This document shows, in pieces, positions 1 to 7,996 of a stretch of DNA of 64,000 nt. The notes beneath the pieces are model-generated. The model was not told where the DNA came from. It made no database searches and was given only the letters and a program-made list of their open reading frames with translations. The stretch is from Anaeromyxobacter oryzae (GTDB lineage Bacteria > Myxococcota > Myxococcia > Myxococcales > Anaeromyxobacteraceae). The stretch lies in NCBI RefSeq assembly GCF_023169945.1, contig NZ_AP025591.1, forward strand, positions 6,122,501-6,186,500, written 5' to 3'. The position numbers and the translations under genes are program-made. How positions within the stretch are numbered: the first letter of the stretch is position 1; each line of letters starts with the position of its first letter.

Positions 1-951
1 GAGGGCTACGGCGGCACCTACGCGACCCAGGAGAACTTCCGGATCATGCGGGAGGCGCTCGACGACGAGTCGCGGAGGATCCGGCGCTACGTCCACCTCA
101 CGAACTACTCGTCGGGCCTGTGCATGCCGGAGATCGCGTTCGCGGCCGCGTGGGAGCGGCTGGACATGCTCCTCAACGACGCGATGTACGGGATCCTGTT
201 CCGCGACATCAACATGAAGCGGACGCTCTGCGACCAGCACTTCTCGCGGCGCATCTGCGCCCTCGCGGACATCGTGATCAACACCGGCGAGGACAACTAC
301 ATCACCACCGCCGACGCGGACGAGGCCGCCCACACCGTCATCGCCTCGCAGTTCGTGAACGAGAGCTTCGCCCACCGCGCCGGGCTCCCGGATCGGCTCG
401 TCGGCCTCGGGCACAGCTTCGAGATCGATCCGGCCCGCGAGGACACCATCGCCCGGGAGCTCGCCCAGGCGCTCCTCGTCCGGACGCTCTTCCCCGAGGC
501 GCCTATCAAGTACATGCCCCCGACCAAGCACAAGCAGGGCGACATCTTCTTCAGCCACGCCTACGACGTGATGGCGGACGTGGTGTCCTGCGTGACGGGG
601 CAGGGGATCCAGCTCCTCGGCATGATGACCGAGGCGATGCACAATCCCTTCCTCATGGACCGGTACGTCGCCCTGAAGAGCTCGGAGTACGTCTACCGGG
701 CCTGGAGGTCCATGGGCGCCGAGATCGGGTTCCGGCCGGGCGGCCTCGTCGAGCGCCGCGCCGACGAGACGCTCGGGAAGGCGCTCGCGCTCCTCGAGGA
801 GGTCGCGGAGGACGGGCTCATGAAGGCGATCGGCAAGGCGCGGTTCGGCGACATCGCGAGGACGGAGGACGGCGGGAAGGGCCTCGCCGGCGTCGTCGCG
901 CGCGCCCCTGCCTACTTCAACCCTTTCCTCGAGATCATGGAGGCCCGATGA
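1..951 (+). CDS. kamD: Lysine 5,6-aminomutase alpha subunit, 3' part
   Basis: Open from the first base in frame 1, so the gene begins upstream; 316 C-terminal residues of a family of about 515 are visible. KamD with KamE forms the adenosylcobalamin- and PLP-dependent mutase that moves the terminal amino group of beta-lysine or D-lysine from C6 to C5 during lysine fermentation. The visible part has the family's conserved stretches such as YVHLTNYSSG, NMKRTLCDQHFSRR and KYMPPTKHKQGD. It is followed, with a 4-base ATGA overlap, by a lipoprotein gene and then by kamE, kal and kce, so the pathway assignment rests on four neighbouring enzymes as well as on sequence. The product is cytoplasmic. Partial only because of the window edge. 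Confidence 0.93.
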   Translation, partial: EGYGGTYATQENFRIMREALDDESRRIRRYVHLTNYSSGLCMPEIAFAAAWERLDMLLNDAMYGILFRDINMKRTLCDQHFSRRICALADIVINTGEDNYITTADADEAAHTVIASQFVNESFAHRAGLPDRLVGLGHSFEIDPAREDTIARELAQALLVRTLFPEAPIKYMPPTKHKQGDIFFSHAYDVMADVVSCVTGQGIQLLGMMTEAMHNPFLMDRYVALKSSEYVYRAWRSMGAEIGFRPGGLVERRADETLGKALALLEEVAEDGLMKAIGKARFGDIARTEDGGKGLAGVVARAPAYFNPFLEIMEAR

Positions 952-1475
952 AGAGGACCGCGCTCCTCGCCGCCGCGCTGGCGGTCGCCGTGCTCTCCGG
1001 GTGCGCCGGCATCCGCGAGGCGCTCTCGCCCCCGCCGCAGGGAAAGCCGTCCGGCCGCGAGGGGTGGCTCGTGTACGGGGTGGGCGCGCTCCGGTTCGAG
1101 GCGCCCGCGGCGTGGCAGCCCACCGGCTCGGCGCGCCACCTGAAGCTCGAGAACCCGGGCGCCACCGCGCGGCTCGAGGTCTCGACCCCGGAGACGACGT
1201 ACGCGGACCAGAAGGCCTGCCTCGCGGCGGCCGAGGAGGTGCTCGCGAAGGCGAGCAGCCTGGAGCGCGTCCGGCGCCACGAGACGACCTTCGGCGGGGC
1301 GCGTGCCCTCACGCTCGAGGGCGACTCCGGCGGCTGGCACGTCTGGGCCTGGGCCGCGTGCGACGGCGGCACCCAGTACCAGGTGTTCTTCACCGCGCAG
1401 ACCCCGGCGCCGGCGCCGGTCATCGAGGCCTACCGGACGCTGACCTCGACGGCGCGGATCGGAGGCGAGGTGTGA
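948..1475 (+). CDS. Small lipoprotein encoded between kamD and kamE
   Basis: A 175-residue protein beginning with a lipoprotein signal: positive MKR, a hydrophobic run, and lipobox LSGC with the lipidated Cys at residue 19. The rest is a soluble domain (about residues 35-175) rich in beta-forming residues, with motifs such as WLVYGVGALRFEAP and a Cys pair, and I do not recognise a family. The ATG overlaps the kamD stop by 4 bases and its stop overlaps the kamE GTG start, with GGAGG (939-943) as ribosome site, so it must be co-translated with the two mutase subunits. Its presence inside an operon for a cytoplasmic enzyme is odd. A role in sensing or import of lysine or cobalamin would be speculation. 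Expected location is the periplasm or the outer-membrane inner leaflet. Confidence 0.85.
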   Translation: MKRTALLAAALAVAVLSGCAGIREALSPPPQGKPSGREGWLVYGVGALRFEAPAAWQPTGSARHLKLENPGATARLEVSTPETTYADQKACLAAAEEVLAKASSLERVRRHETTFGGARALTLEGDSGGWHVWAWAACDGGTQYQVFFTAQTPAPAPVIEAYRTLTSTARIGGEV

Positions 1476-2239
1476 CGCTTCGCGAGTGGGAGCCGGGGCA
1501 GGTGATCCGGCCGTACGGCGACCGGCGCGACGACGGCGTCGTGCAGGTCTCCTTCGTCCTGCCCGTCCCCCCGGGCGAGCGGGCGCGGGAGGCCGCGGCG
1601 GAGGTCGCGCGGAAGATGGGGATGGAGCAGGTCCACGTCGCCGCCATGGAGCCCGCGGCGGACCGGTACACGTTCTTCGTCGTGTACGGGCACACCTCCG
1701 CCGCGGTCGACTACGGCCGGATCCAGGTGCCGGAGGTCGTCGTCCGGAAGAAGGGCTTCGACGAGCTGAACGAGCTCGCGCTGCGCGAGGTCGGGCGGCG
1801 CATCGTCGTGCTCGGCGCGTGCACCGGCTCGGACGCGCACGCCGTCGGGATCGACGCGATCATGAACATGAAGGGGTTCGCCGGCGACTACGGGCTCGAG
1901 CGATACGCCTGCTTCGACGCGCGGAACCTCGGCGCGCAGGTGGAGAACGCGACGCTGGCGCGGCTCTGCGCCGAGCGCCGCGCGGACGCCGTCCTGGTCT
2001 CGCAGGTCGTCACCCAGCGCGACGTCCACAAGGAGAACGCCCGCCAGCTCCTCGAGGAGCTGGAGCGGCTCGGCGTCCGCGGCCAGGTGACGGCGATCCT
2101 CGGGGGCCCCCGGATCGACCACCGCCTCGCGATCGAGCTAGGCTACGACGCCGGCTTCGGGCCGGGCACGCGCCCGTCGGACGTCGCGAACTTCATCGTC
2201 GCCGCGGTTCTCCAGCGGATGGGGAAGGAGATGCACTGA
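1472..2239 (+). CDS. kamE: Lysine 5,6-aminomutase beta subunit
   Basis: 255 residues from a GTG start that overlaps the preceding stop, with GGAGG at 1461-1465. The protein carries an N-terminal dimerisation part and a Rossmann-like B12-binding domain with the base-off/His-on motif DxHxxG at residues 121-126 (cobalt ligand His123). Lys134 lies exactly 11 residues after that His, the same spacing as His133 and Lys144 (PLP aldimine) in the Clostridium sticklandii enzyme, so both cofactor residues are intact. A second glycine-rich loop (LGGPR) follows near residue 210. Partner of KamD in the anaerobic lysine degradation pathway. The next gene, kal, overlaps by one base. Confidence 0.96.
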   Translation: MTLREWEPGQVIRPYGDRRDDGVVQVSFVLPVPPGERAREAAAEVARKMGMEQVHVAAMEPAADRYTFFVVYGHTSAAVDYGRIQVPEVVVRKKGFDELNELALREVGRRIVVLGACTGSDAHAVGIDAIMNMKGFAGDYGLERYACFDARNLGAQVENATLARLCAERRADAVLVSQVVTQRDVHKENARQLLEELERLGVRGQVTAILGGPRIDHRLAIELGYDAGFGPGTRPSDVANFIVAAVLQRMGKEMH

Positions 2240-2634
2240 TGGTGCCGATCCAGGCGAAGCTGCGGGTGCGGATGTCCCAGGCCGACGCGCACTACGGCGG
2301 GAACCTCGTCGACGGCGCGCGGCTGCTCGCGCTCTTCGGCGATCTCGCCACCGAGCTGCTCGTCCGCCACGACGGCGACGAGGGGCTCTTCCGCGCCTAC
2401 GACGCCGTGGAGTTCCTCGCCCCGGTGCACGCCGGGGACTACGTCGAGGCGGAGGGCGAGATCGTGAAGGTCGGCGCCACGTCGCGGGCCATGCGGTTCG
2501 AGGCGCGGAAGGTGATCGCGCCGCGCCCCGACGTGTCCGACTCGGCGGCGGAGGTGCTCGCGACGCCGGTGGTGGTCTGCCGGGCGACGGGTACGTGCGT
2601 GGTCCCGCGGGAGAAGCAGCGGCTGGCGCGCTAG
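2239..2634 (+). CDS. kal: 3-aminobutyryl-CoA ammonia-lyase
   Basis: 131 residues, single hot-dog fold, close to the usual 125-130 for Kal. The family enzyme deaminates L-3-aminobutyryl-CoA to crotonyl-CoA, the step after cleavage of 3-keto-5-aminohexanoate. Conserved features include the opening VRMSQADAHYGGNLVDGA, which holds the active-site Asp and the CoA-facing Gly pair, and the VHAGDYVEAEGE strand. The ATG overlaps the kamE stop by one base, with AAGGAG at 2225-2230. kce follows after 11 bases. The call rests on sequence resemblance plus the operon; a generic hot-dog thioesterase is the alternative but unlikely here. Confidence 0.92.
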   Translation: MVPIQAKLRVRMSQADAHYGGNLVDGARLLALFGDLATELLVRHDGDEGLFRAYDAVEFLAPVHAGDYVEAEGEIVKVGATSRAMRFEARKVIAPRPDVSDSAAEVLATPVVVCRATGTCVVPREKQRLAR

Positions 2635-2645
2635 CGGAGGCCGGC

Positions 2646-3464
2646 ATGGGCGAGAAGGTGATCGTCACGGCGGCGGTGGTGGGCGCGGAGGTCACGCGCG
2701 CGCAGAGCCCGGCCGTCCCGTACACGCCGGAGGAGATCGCGCGCGCCGCCGTCGATGCCGCCCGCGCCGGCGCCGCCGTGGTCCACCTGCACGCGCGCTG
2801 GCCCGACGGGCGACCGTCGCAGGAGGGCGCGCACTTCCGGGAGATCATCGATCGGATCCGCGACGCGGGGTGCGGCGTCGTCGTCCAGTGCTCGACCGGC
2901 GGCGCGGTGGGGATGTCCATCGACGAGCGGCTCGGCTCGCTCGTCCCGGGCGCGGAGATGGGCACGCTCAACCTCGGCACCATGAACTTCGGCGACGAGG
3001 TGTTCGTGAACACCCGCCCCGACCTCGTGAGGGTGGCCGGGCGCCTCCGGGAGCAGCGGCTCGTGCCCGAGTGCGAGGTGTACGACGCGGGCATGCTCGA
3101 CACGCTGCGCTGGCTCCTGGAGAAGCGGCACCTCGCGCAGCCGTACCACGTGCAGTTCGTCCTCGGCGTGCCGGGCGGCATGTCCGCGAGCGAGCGCAAC
3201 CTCCGGTTCCTGCTCGAGGGCCTCCCGGAGCCGACCCACTGGTCGGTGGCCGGCGTCGGTCGGTTCCAGCTCCCGATGGCCGAGCTCGCGCTGCGGCTCG
3301 GGGGCCACGTGCGCGTCGGCCTCGAGGACAACCTGTTCGTCTCGAAGGGCGTCCTCGCGCGAGGCTCGGACGAGCTGGTGTCACTCGCGGTGGAGCTGGC
3401 GGGCCGCGCCGGCCGCATCCCGGCGACCCCCGACGAGGCGCGCCGCCTCCTCGGGATCACCTGA
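2646..3464 (+). CDS. kce: 3-keto-5-aminohexanoate cleavage enzyme
   Basis: 272 residues, a TIM-barrel of the BKACE (DUF849) family. Kce condenses 3-keto-5-aminohexanoate with acetyl-CoA to give 3-aminobutyryl-CoA and acetoacetate. Visible metal and catalytic residues are the HLH motif (His47, His49) in the strand AAVVHLHAR, the QCSTGG loop and the late GLEDN motif that supplies a conserved Glu. The start was placed at 2646 because GCGGAGG lies just upstream at 2634-2640; an in-frame start at 2595 would overlap kal. Last visible gene of the lysine operon. Acetoacetate and CoA handling genes are not present downstream, and the kdd-type dehydrogenase is presumably upstream of the window. Confidence 0.95.
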   Translation: MGEKVIVTAAVVGAEVTRAQSPAVPYTPEEIARAAVDAARAGAAVVHLHARWPDGRPSQEGAHFREIIDRIRDAGCGVVVQCSTGGAVGMSIDERLGSLVPGAEMGTLNLGTMNFGDEVFVNTRPDLVRVAGRLREQRLVPECEVYDAGMLDTLRWLLEKRHLAQPYHVQFVLGVPGGMSASERNLRFLLEGLPEPTHWSVAGVGRFQLPMAELALRLGGHVRVGLEDNLFVSKGVLARGSDELVSLAVELAGRAGRIPATPDEARRLLGIT

Positions 3465-3506
3465 GCGCGAGGCGGAACGACGCAGGCTGTCCCGGCTTCC
3501 ACTGGC

Positions 3507-3536
3507 TTGACCGTCTCGGACGGGACCGGGTAGGTT
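3507..3536 (+). promoter_or_regulatory. Sigma-70-type promoter of the HU gene
   Basis: TTGACC (3507-3512), an 18-base spacer and TAGGTT (3531-3536). Predicted transcription start is near 3543, giving a leader of about 20 bases. The same TAGGTT -10 is used by the gap promoter in this window. Confidence 0.7.
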
Positions 3537-3562
3537 CGCGCCTTCTCCGGGGGCCCGCATCG

Positions 3563-3835
3563 ATGACCAAGGCGGATCTGATCGAGAAGGTGCAGGCGGA
3601 GCACACCGCGCTGTCGAAGCGGCAGGTGGCGCTGGTGGTCGACGCCGTGTTCGACAACCTCGCGAAGGGCATCCGCAAGGACAAGCGCTTCTCGATGCCG
3701 GGCTTCGGCACGTTCGTGGTGAAGCGCCGCGCCGGTCGCGTCGGGCGGAACCCGCAGACGGGCGCCGAGATCCAGATCGCGCCGACGAAGACGGTCGGCT
3801 TCAAGCCCGCGCCGGAGCTGAAGAAGGCGCTGTGA
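3563..3835 (+). CDS. HU-family DNA-binding protein
   Basis: 90 residues, the standard length for an HU/IHF-fold histone-like protein. It opens with MTKADLIEKV and carries the hallmark MPGFGTFVVKRRAGRVGRNP segment spanning the beta-arm base, followed by the arm tip and the conserved VGFKPAPELK end. HU dimers bend and compact DNA with little sequence preference. The GR-NPQTG arm with INP-like intercalating proline is present. A strong promoter lies 26 bases upstream, so the gene is probably monocistronic or leads a two-gene unit with the PilZ gene 16 bases downstream. Whether it is HU alpha, beta or an IHF relative cannot be told from sequence alone. Confidence 0.95.
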   Translation: MTKADLIEKVQAEHTALSKRQVALVVDAVFDNLAKGIRKDKRFSMPGFGTFVVKRRAGRVGRNPQTGAEIQIAPTKTVGFKPAPELKKAL

Positions 3836-3851
3836 GGAAGGGTGTCGCCGC

Positions 3852-4337
3852 ATGAGCCTCGCCGAGTGGCTCCAGACCTTCCGCGACCTCCACGAGCGGG
3901 CCCGGCGCGGTCAGCTCGCCCCGCGCGAGATCGAGACGTACCGCGGCGGCCGTGACGAGCTCGCCCGCGCGCTCCTGGCGGCGCAGCGGCTCACGCTCAA
4001 GCCCGGCGAGACGCCGCGGCAGGCGCTCCGGGTCGCTCGCGCGCTGCAGGTCGACCTCGATCTCGTGACGTCGAGCGCCCGCGCGATCACGATCGATCTC
4101 TCCGTCGGCGGCTTCTCCTGCCTGCTCGCGAAGGCGCCGCCGCCGGGCGACGAGCTCAAGTTCACGCTCCGGATCCCCGCGTCGGATCCGCTCGTCGGGA
4201 AGTGCCGCGTGGCGGACGTGAAGGCGCTCGCCGGCAACGTGCGCGTCTCGTTCCAGTTCGAGGGCGTGGAGCAGAAGGACCGGGACCGCCTCGAGACCTT
4301 CGTCTTCGACACCGTCCTGAGCCAGCTCGTCGGCTGA
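3852..4337 (+). CDS. PilZ-domain protein
   Basis: 161 residues. A helical N-terminal half (residues 1-55) precedes a PilZ domain with the two c-di-GMP contact motifs: RxxxR at 56-60 (RQALR) and DxSxxG at 82-87 (DLSVGG), with typical beta strands to residue 155. PilZ proteins act as c-di-GMP receptors controlling motility, adhesion or exopolysaccharide. In myxobacteria many short PilZ proteins of this layout exist with unknown partners. It sits 16 bases after the HU gene with a GGAAGG ribosome site, so the two may be co-transcribed. Both binding motifs look intact, so nucleotide binding is expected. Confidence 0.85.
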   Translation: MSLAEWLQTFRDLHERARRGQLAPREIETYRGGRDELARALLAAQRLTLKPGETPRQALRVARALQVDLDLVTSSARAITIDLSVGGFSCLLAKAPPPGDELKFTLRIPASDPLVGKCRVADVKALAGNVRVSFQFEGVEQKDRDRLETFVFDTVLSQLVG

Positions 4338-4403
4338 CTCGCGCCGGTCGCCTGCGCGCCTCCCGGCGCTTCGGGCCCGCTCCGCTCCGCCTGGAAAGAA
4401 GCA

Positions 4404-4429
4404 GGGCGCCGGCCTCGCGACCGGCGCCC
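4404..4429 (-). terminator. Terminator of the minus-strand outer-membrane gene
   Basis: Nine-base stem GGGCGCCGG / CCGGCGCCC with an 8-base loop. Read on the minus strand it is followed by a T-rich run (TGCTTCTTTCC). It lies between convergent genes, so it may also stop PilZ transcription. Confidence 0.65.
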
Positions 4430-4451
4430 CGTGGTCTCCGCGGTCGGGCCG

Positions 4452-5237
4452 CTACTTCTTCGGCGCCGCGAAGTCCATGTCGACGTCCAGCTGGACCGTC
4501 CACATGAAGTTCGTGTTCGCCATCGAGTTCGCCTTGTAGAGGTTCTCGTCGAGCAGGTAGACGGGCCCGGTGAGGACGTCGATCGAAGGCGTGAAGTAGA
4601 GCCCGATGCCGCCGCCGACCGCGCCGAACCAGTTCTTCCCCGTCGCGACGTCGGCGAGGAAGATGATCTTGTCGAGGCCGGGCTTGCCGATCTTGATGTC
4701 CGCGCTCGTCCAGCTCGCCATGAACCCGGACCGGTTCACCTTGGCGTCGCTGCCGGTCCACAGCACCTTGCTGCCGGCGCCGTAGTAGCCGCCCACGCCG
4801 ATGTTCCCGATCACGGGGAAGGTCTTCGCCACGGTGAGGTGGAGGAGATCGTAGTCGGAGACGTCCTTCTTGAACCCCACGTTGGCGATGCCGAAGGAGA
4901 CGCCCGGCTGCCAGTCGGCGAACGCGTTCTCCGGCAGCGTGAGCTTGCCGTTCACCTGGACGAAGTCGTTCGTGCGGAGCGAGATGGTCGGGTAGAACGC
5001 GTCGACGCCGACCTCGCCCTGGAGCTTCTCGAACGGGAGGACGCCCATCGTCACGCCGTAGGTGTTCTGGAGGATGCCCTTCTCGGCGACGTACGTGTCG
5101 TAGGTGAGGTGCGGGATGAGGTACGGCTGCGTGTAGGTCGTCGCGGGCGTCCAGAACGTGGTGGACGGGGTCGCCCAGGCGGCCGACGCGGTCACGAGCG
5201 CTGCCGCGGCGAGCGCCGCCTTGAGAGCCTTCGTCAT
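4452..5237 (-). CDS. Predicted outer-membrane protein, nitrogen-regulated
   Basis: 261 residues. Residues 1-22 are a clear Sec signal (MTKALKAALAAAALVTASAAWA). The mature part has alternating aromatic and polar beta-strand patterns typical of a small outer-membrane barrel, for example strands around GVGGYYGAGSKVLW and GAVGGGIGLYFTP, but ends FAAPKK rather than in a canonical C-terminal Phe. No named family recognised. The start at 5237 is fixed by GGAGGA just upstream; an earlier in-frame start would remove the signal peptide from the N-terminus. A sigma-54 promoter precedes it, matching the one before amt 0.25 kb away, so it is probably induced by nitrogen limitation. Uptake of a nitrogen compound is a reasonable but untested inference. 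Confidence 0.8.
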   Translation of the reverse strand: MTKALKAALAAAALVTASAAWATPSTTFWTPATTYTQPYLIPHLTYDTYVAEKGILQNTYGVTMGVLPFEKLQGEVGVDAFYPTISLRTNDFVQVNGKLTLPENAFADWQPGVSFGIANVGFKKDVSDYDLLHLTVAKTFPVIGNIGVGGYYGAGSKVLWTGSDAKVNRSGFMASWTSADIKIGKPGLDKIIFLADVATGKNWFGAVGGGIGLYFTPSIDVLTGPVYLLDENLYKANSMANTNFMWTVQLDVDMDFAAPKK

Positions 5238-5282
5238 TCGAGTGTTCCTCCGGAACTCGGGTGGACTGCGTGTGCACCGCCC

Positions 5283-5303
5283 GTTTGCAGCGAGCGTGCC
5301 CAC
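5283..5303 (-). promoter_or_regulatory. Sigma-54 promoter for the outer-membrane gene
   Basis: On the minus strand: GTGGGCACG, CTCG, CTGCAAAC. The invariant GG (5300-5299) and GC (5288-5287) are exactly 10 bases apart, and the flanks match the RpoN consensus GGCACG-N4-TTGCA except for one position. Predicted start near 5275 gives a leader of about 38 bases. Confidence 0.85.
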
Positions 5304-5437
5304 GCCCGGAAAGGGCCTGGACGCGGCTTTACGGTTCGTCGCGCGCGCGGAAGGCACTTCGCGTGCGCCGCGCCCGTGCAAGCGCGTGCCCGGGGGCCGT
5401 GCAGCACGCGCCGCGGGCCGTGCTCCGGACGAGAGAA

Positions 5438-5466
5438 GGCCCGCCCCGGGGCTCCCGGGGCGGGCC
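5438..5466 (-). terminator. Terminator of amt
   Basis: Perfect 13-base stem GGCCCGCCCCGGG / CCCGGGGCGGGCC with a 3-base loop. On the minus strand it is followed by TTCTCTC. It lies 23 bases beyond the amt stop. Confidence 0.8.
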
Positions 5467-5489
5467 TCCAGACGGCGGCGTGCCGTGCG

Positions 5490-6851
5490 CTACGCCGCCG
5501 AGTGACGCGCCTGCGCCGTCGCCGCCGGCACGTGGTCGTGCGAGGGCGCGGTCGTCCCGAACGTGGCCTCGTCGGCGGTGATGTAGCCGCGCTCGCCGGC
5601 CTCGGACTGATCGAGGCCGCCCCACTCGTCCTGCTCGTCCACCCGGAGCGGCGTGATCGCGCCGACGAGCTTCAGGAGGCCGAAGGAGACCGCGCCCGAG
5701 AAGATCATCGTGACGACGACGCCGAGCGCCTGCTTCCCGAGCAGGAGGGCGCTCCCGTCGGCGCCGGCCGCGTTCACGGCCTTGGAGGCGAGCACGCCGG
5801 TGAGCAGCGCGCCCACGGTCGCGCCGACGCCGTGGACGGCGAAGACGTCGAGCGAGTCGTCGAGGCCGAGCCGGGGCCGGAACCGGACCGCGGTGAAGGA
5901 CGCGAGCGCGGCGATCGCGCCGAGGAGCAGGCCGGCGACGGGCCTCACGAACCCGGCCGCCGGCGTGATGGCGACCATGCCGGCGACCGCGCCGGAGGCG
6001 AGGCCGACGCCGGAGATCTTGCCGTGCATCACGAGCTCGGCGAGGCCCCACGCCGCCGCTGCAGCGGCGGGCGCGAAGAACGTGTTCACGAAGCCGGTGC
6101 TGGCGAGCCCGCTCGCGGCGAGCGCGCTGCCGCCGTTGAACCCGAGCCACCCGAACCAGAGCAGCCCCATACCGAGGATCGCGAAGGGCACGTTGTGCGG
6201 GAGGACGGTCGGTGAGCGGAGCCCGCGGCGCTTGCCGAGGACGATCGCGGCGACGAGCGCCGCGGCGGCGGCGTTGATGTGCACGACCGTCCCGCCGGCG
6301 AAGTCGAGCACGCCGAGGTTCCGGAGCCAGCCGCCCGGTGCCCACACCCAGTGCGCGACGGGCGCGTAGACGACGAGGCTCCAGAGCGTGACGAAGAGCA
6401 CGTACGCCTTGATGCGGACGCGCTCGACGATGGCGCCGGAGATGAGCGCAGGCGTGATCACGGCGAACATCGCCTGGAAGAGCATGAAGGCGGAGTGGGG
6501 GATCGTCGCGGCGAGCGACGGCTCGGGCGCGTCGCCGACGCCGGAGAGGCCGACCCACGACAGGCCGCCGAGGATCTTGTCGAGCGCGCCGGCGCCGGGC
6601 GAGAACGCGAGGCTGTATCCGACGAGCGCCCAGAGGACGCCGACGATCGCCATGCAGACGATCGACATGTTCATCGTGTGCACGACGTTCTTCGAGCGGA
6701 CGAGGCCGCCGTAGAAGAACGCGAGGCCGGGCGTCATCAGCATCACGAGCCCAGCGCTCACGAGCACGAGCGCGGTGTCGCCCGTGTTGAGGTCGTCCGC
6801 GCGGGCGAGCACGGGCGCGGCGGCCAGCAGGGCGAACAGGATCTTTTTCAC
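5490..6851 (-). CDS. amt: Ammonium transporter Amt
   Basis: 453 residues from a GTG start at 6851 with GGAGG eight bases upstream. A cleavable N-terminal signal (about 17 residues, as in AmtB) is followed by eleven predicted membrane helices. The twin-histidine pore motif is intact: His191 in GGTVVHINAA and His339 in FAVHGVGA. The C-terminal tail keeps the GLDQSEAGERGY segment that contacts PII (GlnK/GlnB) proteins, so PII-dependent gating is expected, although no glnK gene is adjacent, which is unusual. A sigma-54 promoter 50 bases upstream shows nitrogen control. The tail after that segment is extended by about 30 residues ending HDHVPAATAQARHSAA. It is divergent from the lipase gene at 7097. 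Confidence 0.96.
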   Translation of the reverse strand: MKKILFALLAAAPVLARADDLNTGDTALVLVSAGLVMLMTPGLAFFYGGLVRSKNVVHTMNMSIVCMAIVGVLWALVGYSLAFSPGAGALDKILGGLSWVGLSGVGDAPEPSLAATIPHSAFMLFQAMFAVITPALISGAIVERVRIKAYVLFVTLWSLVVYAPVAHWVWAPGGWLRNLGVLDFAGGTVVHINAAAAALVAAIVLGKRRGLRSPTVLPHNVPFAILGMGLLWFGWLGFNGGSALAASGLASTGFVNTFFAPAAAAAAWGLAELVMHGKISGVGLASGAVAGMVAITPAAGFVRPVAGLLLGAIAALASFTAVRFRPRLGLDDSLDVFAVHGVGATVGALLTGVLASKAVNAAGADGSALLLGKQALGVVVTMIFSGAVSFGLLKLVGAITPLRVDEQDEWGGLDQSEAGERGYITADEATFGTTAPSHDHVPAATAQARHSAA

Positions 6852-6900
6852 GCGTCCTCCGGAGGGCGCCGCGCGTGGCGCGCGGAGCGTGCCCGGCCGG

Positions 6901-6920
6901 TTTGCAGCCCCCGTGCCGGG
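6901..6920 (-). promoter_or_regulatory. Sigma-54 promoter of amt
   Basis: On the minus strand: GGCACG, GGGG, CTGCAAA. GG (6917-6916) and GC (6905-6904) are exactly 10 bases apart. Predicted start near 6892, leader about 40 bases. The -12 element CTGCAAA is identical to that of the neighbouring outer-membrane gene. I could not identify an NtrC-type enhancer in the 180 bases upstream. Confidence 0.87.
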
Positions 6921-7096
6921 CAGCTGCATCCGGATCTCCGGGCTTTTCGCGCCGTTCGGCTGGCCGCTGCGGGGCGCGTGCCCGCGCCGGGAGCAGGCTG
7001 CTGCCGCGACGGCGGGCAGCGCCACCGCGCGATGCGGACGCTGCCCGGGGACCAGGCTCCTGTCCGCCCGGCTGCCGGGCGGCTATCCTTCCGGCC

Positions 7097-7996
7097 GTGA
7101 CGCTCCTCCTCGCTGCCGCGGGCGCCGCGCGGGGTGCCGCCACGGGGTGGATCGGGCTGGTGGCCGGCGCGGTGCTCCTCGCGCTCGCCGCCGCGATCGC
7201 GCTCGCCCGGCTCCGGCGCGCGCTCGCGGAGAGGGTCCGCCGGAGCCGCCGCCGGCGGCGCGCCCACCCCCGCCACCCCGTCGTGCTCGCGCACGGGCTC
7301 TTCGGCTTCGACGAGATCCGCGTCGGAGCGCGGCGGCACGGCTACTTCCGCGGCGTCCGGGAGCGGCTCGAGCGCGAGGGCCTCGTGGTGCACTGCCCGC
7401 GCGTGGGGAAGACCGCGTCCGTCGCCGCGCGCGCCGCCGATTTCGCCGCCTTCGTCGAGTCCTTGCCCGCGCGGCGCGTGAACGTCGTCGGGCACTCGAT
7501 GGGCGGGCTCGACGCGCGCTTCGCCGTGGCGAGGCTCGGGCTCGGCCGGAAGGTCGCGTCGGTGACGACCATCGGGACGCCGCACCTCGGGACGCCCATC
7601 GCCGACGTGGGGGCTGCCCTCGGCGAGCGCGCCAGGCTGTTCGCCGCCCTCGGCCGGCTCGGCGTGGACGTCTCGGCCTTCCGGGACCTCACGACGGAGC
7701 GGATGGCCGCGTTCAACCACGCGGTGCCGGACGTCCGCGGCGTCCACTACGCGAGCGTCGTGGGCGCGGCGACGCGCCGGCGCGACGTCAACCCGCTGCT
7801 CCTGCCGACGTATCTGTGGCTCCTCGACCGCGCCGGCGAGAGCGACGGCGTGGTCCCCGCCGCCTCGCAGCGCTGGGGAGATCTCCTGCGCACCGTCGAC
7901 GCCGATCACTGGGCGCAGATCGGGTGGTCGCGTCACTTCGACGCGACCGCCTTCTACCTCGAGCTGCTGCGCGAGCTGGGCGGCCGCGGGCTGTGA
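7097..7996 (+). CDS. Membrane-anchored triacylglycerol lipase/esterase
   Basis: 299 residues, alpha/beta hydrolase fold. The GTG at 7097 starts the protein with a hydrophobic segment (about residues 18-38) that should anchor it in the inner membrane, then an Arg-rich stretch and the catalytic domain. Seen directly: oxyanion loop HG at 66-67 (AHGLFGFD), nucleophile elbow GHSMGG with Ser134, acid Asp250 in ESDGVVP and His271 in DADHW, the order and spacing of Pseudomonas/Burkholderia-type lipases. The Cys pair and Ca-site details of those lipases are not evident. No foldase gene is nearby. Transcribed divergently from amt. Substrate chain length cannot be inferred. Confidence 0.85.
   Translation: MTLLLAAAGAARGAATGWIGLVAGAVLLALAAAIALARLRRALAERVRRSRRRRRAHPRHPVVLAHGLFGFDEIRVGARRHGYFRGVRERLEREGLVVHCPRVGKTASVAARAADFAAFVESLPARRVNVVGHSMGGLDARFAVARLGLGRKVASVTTIGTPHLGTPIADVGAALGERARLFAALGRLGVDVSAFRDLTTERMAAFNHAVPDVRGVHYASVVGAATRRRDVNPLLLPTYLWLLDRAGESDGVVPAASQRWGDLLRTVDADHWAQIGWSRHFDATAFYLELLRELGGRGL

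Noticed and set aside
5158..5505. Plus-strand frame before amt
   Set aside because: Covers the sigma-54 promoter and amt terminator; no ribosome site, composition-driven.
4431..6215. 594-residue open frame on the plus strand across amt
   Set aside because: Arg/Glu/Asp-heavy antisense shadow of amt and the outer-membrane gene, both of which have promoters, terminators and motifs on the minus strand.
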